From positions 1-64,000 of the forward strand of contig JBJMLA010000075.1 in NCBI GenBank assembly GCA_045805505.1: 64,000 bases of DNA, in the 5' to 3' direction. The position numbers were made by a program, and so were the translations under genes. Below, in pieces: positions 58,296-64,000 of the stretch (positions are counted from its first letter, which is position 1; each line of letters starts with the position of its first letter). Under the pieces are notes generated by a model. It was not told the origin of the DNA and did not search any database. It saw only the letters and a program-made list of their open reading frames with translations. The DNA is from BP-464 sp045805505 (GTDB taxonomy: Bacteria > Actinomycetota > Thermoleophilia > Solirubrobacterales > Solirubrobacteraceae).

Positions 58296-60524
58296 GTGGA
58301 CGCGCTGGTCACCGACGCCGACCTCGTCGGCGCGATCGCCGGGCTCCGCGCCCTCTCGCGCGCGGGCGTGCGCGTGATCGCCGGAGCCTCCGAGCGCGCC
58401 GCCGCGGGCCTGCTCTCGCGCGACGTGCGCCGGCGCTCGACGGGGCCCGATCCGTGCACCGACCCGCGCGGCTTCGCCGACCACGTCGCCGCGCTCGCGC
58501 GCCGGCACGGCCCGCTCGTCGTCTATCCCAGCCGCGAGGAGTCGATCGACGCGCTGCTCGACCCCACCGCCGACCTGCCGGCCGAGGTGGTCCTGCCCTA
58601 CGCGGGACCCGAGCCCCTGCGGATCCTGCGCGACAAGCGCGAGCTCCCCGCGCTCGCCGCGCGCGTCGGCCTGCACGCGCCCGCGACCATCGCCGAGGGC
58701 CTGGCCGCCGAGCTCTCCGGCGCCGGCCACCGCGCGCCGCTGATGGTCAAGCCCGCGCGGCGCGGGCCCGGCATCCCCGAGGTCACGCTCGCGCGCACCG
58801 ACGCCGAGCTCGCCGAGCAGCTGGCGGCCTTCCCTCCGGGCGAGCGCGTCGTCCTGCAGGAGCACGTCGAGGGGCCGCTGATCTGCCTGGCGCTGGTCGT
58901 CGGCCGCGACGGGCGGCTGGTCGATCGCTTCCAGCAGGAGGCCACCCGGATCTTCCCGCCCGAGGCCGGCGCCTGCACGGTGGCCGTCGGCGTCGCCCCC
59001 GACGACGCGCTGTGCGAGGGGTCGGTGCGGCTCCTGGCCGAGGCGGGCTACTGGGGCCTCGCCCAGCTCGACTTCATCCTCACGCCCGCGGGCCCCCGGC
59101 TGATCGACGTCAACCCGCGCTTCTACATCTCGCTCGGGCTCGCGCTGGCCAGCGGCGTGAACCTGCCGGCGGCATGGCACGCGGTCGTCACCGGAGCGCC
59201 CTGGCCCGGTCCGACCGACTACGCCCCCGGCACCTCGTACCGGCGGCTGGAGTCGGACTTCGCGGCGGCGCTGCGCGGCCATCCGCGGCTGCTGCTGGCC
59301 CGGCCGCCCGCGCCACGCGTCGGCGCGGTGTGGTCGGCGCGCGACCCGCTGCCGGGCGCCTGGCTGGCGCTGCGCCGCGTCTTCGCCTTCGGGGCGGCGC
59401 GGGCCCCGCGCCCCTGGGCCTCGGCCGACGAGGACCTCCCGGTGACCGTCGAGCCGCTCGGCGATCGCGCGGCGGCCGGCGCGCGCTGGCGCGAGCTGGA
59501 GAAGGTGGCCGGCGCATCGCCCTACCTCTCGTGGGACTGGCTGTCGGCGTGGCTCGACGTCTACGAGCCGCGCAGCCCCGCGCTCATCCGCATCGGCGAG
59601 CCGCCCATCGCGCTGGGGCTGGTCGAGCGCCGCGGGCCGCGCTGGCACTTCGCCGGCGCGCCGGTCACCCCCGAGCGCGGGCTGCTGGTCGCCGAGGCCG
59701 ATCGGCGCCGGGCCTGGGTCGCGCTGGCCGGCGAGCTGTCGCGGCGGCGCGGGCGCTGGGGGTCGCTGTCGTTCGAGTCGGTTCCCGGCGAGGCGGGCCT
59801 GCTGCCCGGCGCCGAGCTCGCCGCCGCCCCGTCCTATGCGGTGGATCTGCCGGGCGACTTCGACGAGTACCTGCGCGCGCGCTCGTCGTCACAGCGCAAG
59901 GCCCACAAGCAGAAGCTGCGCCGCATGCCCGCCGCCGGCGGCCAGGTCGTGCCGGCCGAGCCCGGCCGCGAAGCCGAGCTGCTCGACGCGTTCCTGGCGC
60001 TGCACGCCCGCCGGACCGCCGAGAAGGGCGAGCGGCATCCGCAGATGAACGCCCGGCTCACCGCGATGCTCGCGCGGCTGGCGCGCGCGCCGGGCGCGCG
60101 GCTGCGGCTCTTCGAGCTGCGCATCGACGGCGCCACCGCCGGGGTCAGCGTGCGCATCGACCGGCCCGGCGGTCAGGGAAGCTGGTTCTACAACTCCGGC
60201 TTCGACCCCGCGCATCGGCGCCTCGGACCAGGCGTCGTGCTCGAGCTCGAATCGATCCGCGACGCCATCGACCAGGGGCACGCCCGGTTCGACCTCGGCC
60301 CCGGCCTGTGGCGCTACAAGACCGACCTCGGCGGCGCCGAGCTCGAGCGCTACGACGGCGAGGCCTTCTGCCCGTCGCCGGGCGGCCGGGCCCTCCGCGC
60401 GTCCGTGCGAGCCCGTCGCCGCATCTACGACGCGCTGCCCGGCCGCGAGCTCGTCCGCAGCATCCGCCGCCGGCGCGCGGTCAGCCGCGCAGGGTCGTCG
60501 AGCGACCCGTCCACGCCTGCTTGA
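58296..60524 (+). CDS. ATP-grasp and GNAT/FemAB-like fusion protein
   Basis: 742 residues from a GTG one base after the previous stop. N-terminal 370 residues: ATP-grasp (PLMVKPARRGPGIPEVTLAR, ERVVLQEHVEGPLICLALVV, LAQLDFILTPAGPRLIDVNPRF with the ligase Glu/Asn metal pair). C-terminal 350 residues: a FemAB/CelD-type acetyltransferase (SSQRKAHKQKLRRM; FYNSGFDPAHRRLGPGVVLE; DLGPGLWRYKTDLGG). Likely attaches an amino acid or acyl group to a sugar in the polymer. Fusion of an amide-bond ligase and an acyl transferase suggests substrate channelling. Confidence 0.85.
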   Translation: MDALVTDADLVGAIAGLRALSRAGVRVIAGASERAAAGLLSRDVRRRSTGPDPCTDPRGFADHVAALARRHGPLVVYPSREESIDALLDPTADLPAEVVLPYAGPEPLRILRDKRELPALAARVGLHAPATIAEGLAAELSGAGHRAPLMVKPARRGPGIPEVTLARTDAELAEQLAAFPPGERVVLQEHVEGPLICLALVVGRDGRLVDRFQQEATRIFPPEAGACTVAVGVAPDDALCEGSVRLLAEAGYWGLAQLDFILTPAGPRLIDVNPRFYISLGLALASGVNLPAAWHAVVTGAPWPGPTDYAPGTSYRRLESDFAAALRGHPRLLLARPPAPRVGAVWSARDPLPGAWLALRRVFAFGAARAPRPWASADEDLPVTVEPLGDRAAAGARWRELEKVAGASPYLSWDWLSAWLDVYEPRSPALIRIGEPPIALGLVERRGPRWHFAGAPVTPERGLLVAEADRRRAWVALAGELSRRRGRWGSLSFESVPGEAGLLPGAELAAAPSYAVDLPGDFDEYLRARSSSQRKAHKQKLRRMPAAGGQVVPAEPGREAELLDAFLALHARRTAEKGERHPQMNARLTAMLARLARAPGARLRLFELRIDGATAGVSVRIDRPGGQGSWFYNSGFDPAHRRLGPGVVLELESIRDAIDQGHARFDLGPGLWRYKTDLGGAELERYDGEAFCPSPGGRALRASVRARRRIYDALPGRELVRSIRRRRAVSRAGSSSDPSTPA

Positions 60525-61725
60525 CGACGAGCTTGGCCCCGCGCACCGCGGCGGGCAGCGTGTAGCCGAAGCGCCCGAAGCGATCGGGAACCAGCTCCTG
60601 CTGGTAGAAGAACGAGCCGTCGGAGCGGAACCCCTGGACGATCACCTTGTCGCCCGCCGGCGCGGTGCCCGACAGCCGTCCGTCGCGGACGCGCGCGACG
60701 ACCGCCCACGGCCGTCCGAGGCCGGAGCGCAGCGCCGTGCGCAGCGTCGCGAACGCCGGCTTGCGCCTGCCCGCGGCCGTCGTGACGCCGAAGTGCTCGC
60801 CCGCCGCGTCGCGGAGCTTGTAGACGATCGCGGCCCGCACCCACGACGTGCCGCGCAGGGCGCGGAAGATGTCGCCGAGGTTGCGGCCCTGCTGGCGCGC
60901 GGTCACGCATCCGTGCTCGCCCTCGGCCTTGGCCGCCGGGAAGCAGCTGGTCCAGCCGAACTCCGTCAGCCACAGCGGCGTGCGGTCGCCATGGCGGCGC
61001 TGAACCGCGTGGATCGAGCGCAGGCTCGACAGCGTCAGGTCGTAGTAGTGGACGGCGAGCCCGTCGTAGTGTCCGGCGATCCCCTCCGTGTAGAGCGCCT
61101 CGAGAAACGCGCCGTTGGCGCCGACCAGCGACCCCGCGATGACCGGCAGCTGCGGATCGGCGGCGTCGAGGGCGCCGTCGGCGGCCTTGAGGATCGCCGC
61201 GTAGCGCGCGGCCTTGTCCGGGCCCTTGAAGTACTCCTCGCTCGCGTGGTCGGGCTCGTTCCAGATCTCCATGCCCGCCAGCCGCCCGCGGTAGCGCTCG
61301 GCCAGCCAGCCGGCGATCGCCGCGTAGTCGGCGGGGTCGCGCGGCGGGTACTCGGCCGCGTCTCCCGGGCAGGAGCCCGGCGCGCCCGGAGCCGACGACG
61401 CCCAGCACGGCGTGCGCAGCAGGAGCAGCAGCGGCTTGATGCCGCGCTGCCGGGCGCCGGCCACGACCCGGTCGAGCCGCGCGAGGTAGTCGGCCTGCCG
61501 CTCGCCCGAGGCCCCCGGCTCAAGCGCCGCCCAGCTGACCTCGGCACGAACGGTCTTGGCGCCCAGCGCCCGCGCGTCGTCGAGCTCGGCGTCGATCGCG
61601 CTCAGCGCGGTGTCGGCACCCACGTTGCTCAGGCCGATGCCGCGCACCGGCGGGACCGCCTTGGCGGGCGCCGCCGCGGGAAGGACGGCCAGCACTACGA
61701 GCGCGGCGAGGAGGCTGCGGGGCAC
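60481..61725 (-). CDS. secreted glycosidase-like protein, paralog of 53810
   Basis: 414 residues from a GTG with a signal peptide (LLAALVVLAVLPAAAPAKA). Same TIM-barrel markers as the 53810 protein: KTVRAEVSWAALEP, AGMEIWNEPDHASEEY (acid/base Glu), YDGLAVHYYDLTL, TPLWLTEFGWTSC (nucleophile Glu). An extra C-terminal beta domain of about 85 residues. Convergent with the ATP-grasp fusion, overlapping by 44 bases. Confidence 0.8.
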   Translation of the reverse strand: MPRSLLAALVVLAVLPAAAPAKAVPPVRGIGLSNVGADTALSAIDAELDDARALGAKTVRAEVSWAALEPGASGERQADYLARLDRVVAGARQRGIKPLLLLLRTPCWASSAPGAPGSCPGDAAEYPPRDPADYAAIAGWLAERYRGRLAGMEIWNEPDHASEEYFKGPDKAARYAAILKAADGALDAADPQLPVIAGSLVGANGAFLEALYTEGIAGHYDGLAVHYYDLTLSSLRSIHAVQRRHGDRTPLWLTEFGWTSCFPAAKAEGEHGCVTARQQGRNLGDIFRALRGTSWVRAAIVYKLRDAAGEHFGVTTAAGRRKPAFATLRTALRSGLGRPWAVVARVRDGRLSGTAPAGDKVIVQGFRSDGSFFYQQELVPDRFGRFGYTLPAAVRGAKLVVKQAWTGRSTTLRG

Positions 61726-61761
61726 GCCCCCGGAACACCCGGATCGCGCGATCGGCTCGGC

Positions 61762-62226
61762 CTAGCTGCGCAGAGCGTCGTTGATGGCGGCGATCGTCGC
61801 GTTGATCGAGCGGCCGACGGAGGCCGTCGCGTTCGACAGCTCCTCCTGCCCGTCGAGGATCCGGCCCGCGTTGCCCGACCCGATGTCGCTGCCCGCCTTG
61901 CGCAGGCTCGTGCCGAAACGGACGATCGAGCCGATCAGCTTCTCGTGCAGCGAGCGGACGGCGGCCGGAGGGTCGATGGCCCGCAGGCGCCCCGCGAAGT
62001 CGTCGACGGCGGCGTAGAAGTCGCGCAGCGCGGCGCGGCCCTGGCTGCCCGGTTGCGTCACGTCGACCTTGTCGCGCAGCTCCTCGCTGCGGGTGGCGAA
62101 CGCCTGCTGGGCGTCGTTGACCGCCGCCACGTAGGAGTTCGCCTCCTTGACCTCGCCGTCCGCGCAGCCCCCGGCGCCGCCCGCGAGCAGCGCGAGGACC
62201 ATCCCGAGTGCCACCCGGCTCCGCAC
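61762..62226 (-). CDS. small lipoprotein
   Basis: 154 residues from a GTG. Lipobox LAGGAGGC near residue 21, then an all-helical mature domain (ANSYVAAVNDAQQAFATRSE; ALRDFYAAVDDFAGRLRAID; GRILDGQEELSNATASVGRS). Membrane-anchored helical bundle, no known family. Found with the Crp-like gene upstream on the same strand. Confidence 0.75.
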   Translation of the reverse strand: MRSRVALGMVLALLAGGAGGCADGEVKEANSYVAAVNDAQQAFATRSEELRDKVDVTQPGSQGRAALRDFYAAVDDFAGRLRAIDPPAAVRSLHEKLIGSIVRFGTSLRKAGSDIGSGNAGRILDGQEELSNATASVGRSINATIAAINDALRS

Positions 62227-62247
62227 GCCGGGCAGCCTATCCAGGCG

Positions 62248-63006
62248 TCAGGTCGACTCGACCGCCACCGGAACGGGCCTCGCGCGCGGGCCCAGACCCG
62301 CGTCGTCGAGCTTGCGCTCGGGCGGCCACTCGGCCACGAGCCACGAACGGTCCTCGCGGCGCCGCAGCGCTCCGCGGGCGTCGAGTGCCCGCAGCGCCAG
62401 CGTCACGGTCGGGCGCCGCGCGCCGATCAGGCGCCCGAGCGCCTCGTGGGTCAGCGACACCGGCAGGCAGATGCCCTCGGGGGTCACCGAGCCGAAGCGG
62501 TCCGACAGATGCCAGAACAGGTTCATCAGCCGGTCCTCGACGCGAGGCTGATGCGAGATCGCCAGCTGCAGCGCGAGCTGGTCGCGCTGCGCGCAGACGC
62601 GCTGCATCAGACCGGGGAGCAGGCGCGGCCAGTGGCGCACCCCGGCGAGCAGCCGGTCGTCGAGCAGCGCGATCCGCGTCTGCGCGGAGACCACGAGGCG
62701 GGTGCGCACGGGGAGCGTTCCCTGCAGCTCCTTGCCGACCAGGACGTCGCCGGGCCCGAGCAGCTCGAGCGCGGGCTGGCCGCCGATGTCGATGTCCCGC
62801 GTCAGCAGCCCCGAGACGACGTATGCGGCGAAGGGGTTGATGGCCTCGGGAGCGAGACGGGCGAGCTGAAGCGTGCCGGGCGCGACGTCGCAGGCGGTGA
62901 CGGTCAGCGCGGTCCGGGCCTGCTCGAGGTCCTCGGCCGGCAGGTGGCGACCGAGCTCAGGGTCGACTTCGAGCAATGCGATGCGGGGGGTCCCCACGTG
63001 TGACAT
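62248..63006 (-). CDS. Crp/Fnr-family transcriptional regulator
   Basis: 252 residues. A cyclic-nucleotide-binding-like beta roll (LLEVDPELGRHLPAEDLEQA to ELLGPGDVLVGKEL), a dimer helix (LLPGLMQRVCAQRDQLALQL), and an HTH (ICLPVSLTHEALGRLIGARRPTVTLALRALDARG). The PxEx-R cAMP phosphate pocket is not evident, so the ligand may differ. May regulate the exopolysaccharide locus; it lies near its end. Confidence 0.85.
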   Translation of the reverse strand: MSHVGTPRIALLEVDPELGRHLPAEDLEQARTALTVTACDVAPGTLQLARLAPEAINPFAAYVVSGLLTRDIDIGGQPALELLGPGDVLVGKELQGTLPVRTRLVVSAQTRIALLDDRLLAGVRHWPRLLPGLMQRVCAQRDQLALQLAISHQPRVEDRLMNLFWHLSDRFGSVTPEGICLPVSLTHEALGRLIGARRPTVTLALRALDARGALRRREDRSWLVAEWPPERKLDDAGLGPRARPVPVAVEST

Positions 63007-63257
63007 ACGGCCTTTCGGGAGCGGCGGATCTGTGCTTTCCGAAGGAGATCCCGACTCCCCGAGCGAGGGTCCGGCCTACCGTCGTCACGTCGGCGACCTC
63101 CCGCGGCGGAGAACCAGCGGTCAGCCATCGAACAGCCTAGGAACGGCGATCGGGACCCCGACGCGATCGTCATGTTCCTAACCCGGCGCGGGATCGCGTG
63201 GCGAAGGCACTCGCCGGGACCGGCATGGCCGCCGGGAGGGGCGTAGGGTGGCGGCAC

Positions 63258-64000
63258 GTGAGCGCCCTCCCGAACGAGCACAAGCCGCAGCGGCTGGTGG
63301 TCATGGGGGCCTCGGCCGGTGGGGTCGATGCCCTCACCGAGGTGGTTCGCGGCCTGCCGCACAACTTCGCCGCACCCGTCCTCGTCGTGCTGCACATCTC
63401 GGCCCGCTCGCCGAGCATGCTCGCCGCGATCCTCGACCGTGCCTCGCCGCTGCCCGCCTCGACCGCCGCCGATCACGAGCGGATGGAGCCCGGACGGATC
63501 TACGTGGCGACGCCCGACCTGCACCTGACCGTCGTCGACGGCCACCTGGCCCTGACGGCCGAGGCGCGGATCAACGGCCACCGCCCGTCCATCGACGCGC
63601 TCTTCTGCTCGGCCGCCGAGGCCTACGGCTCGGAGGTCATCGGCGTCGTCCTGTCGGGCATGCGCGACGACGGGACCACCGGGCTGGCGAAGATCAAGGA
63701 GCACGGCGGCATGGCGGTGGTCCAGGACCCCCAGGACGCGCAGCATCCGAGCATGCCGCTGAGCGCGATCGCCCACATCGCGGCCGACGCGATCCTTCCG
63801 GCCGGTGACATCGCCGCGGCGCTCAACGCCATGGTCGCCGCGCCCGCACCCGGGACCAACGGCCACTCGCACGAGCCGGACGGCGACGTCGCCGACCCGC
63901 TGTACACGATCTGCCCGGACTGCGGCGGCGTGCTGACCGAGAAGCGACGCGCCGGGGTCACCGTCTTCGAGTGCCACGTCGGTCACGCGTTCGCCCCCCA
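63258..64000 (+). CDS. CheB-like methylesterase, partial (runs off right edge)
   Basis: About 247 residues are visible from a GTG at 63258. VVMGASAGGVDALTEVVRGL (catalytic Ser), VVLHISARSPSML (catalytic His), VIGVVLSGMRDDGTTGLAKI (catalytic Asp) form the CheB triad. No receiver domain in front. After the esterase, a zinc-ribbon (YTICPDCGGVLTEKRRAG, then FECHVGHAFAP) is visible. Solo CheB domains with this tail sit in sensory systems rather than classic chemotaxis. The 63007-63257 gap holds no gene. Confidence 0.85.
   Translation, partial: MSALPNEHKPQRLVVMGASAGGVDALTEVVRGLPHNFAAPVLVVLHISARSPSMLAAILDRASPLPASTAADHERMEPGRIYVATPDLHLTVVDGHLALTAEARINGHRPSIDALFCSAAEAYGSEVIGVVLSGMRDDGTTGLAKIKEHGGMAVVQDPQDAQHPSMPLSAIAHIAADAILPAGDIAAALNAMVAAPAPGTNGHSHEPDGDVADPLYTICPDCGGVLTEKRRAGVTVFECHVGHAFAP

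Noticed and set aside
1..64000. CRISPR arrays, rRNA genes, IS transposases, conjugation genes
   Set aside because: Looked for, none seen: no regularly spaced repeats, no transposase or relaxase/T4SS motifs.

Overview
The window is very GC-rich (about 70%) and looks like an actinobacterium. The protein style (MCE operon, actinobacterial-type TetR and MMPL proteins, frequent GTG starts, 1- to 4-base gene overlaps, few Shine-Dalgarno sites) fits a soil member of the Thermoleophilia/Solirubrobacterales. That placement is inference; there is no rRNA or other strong taxonomic marker here.

Layout. (1) 1-4.8 kb is a defence-like block. A KAP-type P-loop ATPase and the start of a second gene, together resembling QatA-QatB of the Qat anti-phage system, run off the left edge. 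Divergent from them is a translationally coupled operon of an HNH nuclease, a TIR-like (PF10137-type) protein and three small ORFs. (2) 5-11.4 kb is an array of six TetR-family regulators plus a lysine/alanine-rich winged-helix-like protein in alternating orientation. (3) 11.4-20.6 kb holds an operon with an MMPL transporter and two secreted proteins of an unrecognised family (a third copy lies at 19.9 kb), then small-molecule enzymes (cupin, methyltransferase, GST-like, HD-domain). (4) 20.7-29.6 kb is a six-gene MCE operon without YrbE permease or ATPase genes. (5) 29.6-34.6 kb holds a CYTH protein, an SRPBCC protein, a frameshifted PAS-EAL gene, and OB-HD and HNH genes. (6) 34.8-39 kb is a compositionally distinct block. 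It contains a bacterial ubiquitin-like operon (DUF2188, multiubiquitin-type Ubl, ThiF/E1, DUF6527), a divergent ribbon-helix-helix regulator, and a proteasome-beta-like Thr1 hydrolase. (7) At 39.5-41.2 kb a tyrosine integrase and excisionase lie against a tRNA-Ser(CGA) gene, marking one end of an integrated element that extends leftward.

Right of the tRNA the content looks chromosomal: tadA, a response regulator, a subtilase, a universal stress protein, then a 46-62 kb exopolysaccharide locus. That locus has two Wzy/O-antigen-ligase proteins, a CpsB-type phosphatase, a Wzz/BY-kinase gene interrupted by an in-frame TAG, glycosyltransferases, a flippase, a polysaccharide deacetylase, an ATP-grasp/GNAT fusion and two secreted glycosidase-like proteins. 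A Crp/Fnr regulator and a partial CheB-like methylesterase close the window.

Three observations tie the left part together. An 18-bp palindrome-like motif (roughly GKARACannnnGTTTCC) recurs in the intergenic regions upstream of most transcription units from 2 to 21 kb, suggesting one regulon run by the TetR paralogs. Two defence-like or conjugation-like systems (Qat plus HNH-TIR, and Ubl-E1-DUF6527) sit in the same tRNA-adjacent accessory region. A 34-bp near-palindrome overlaps both promoters between the Ubl operon and its likely RHH repressor.
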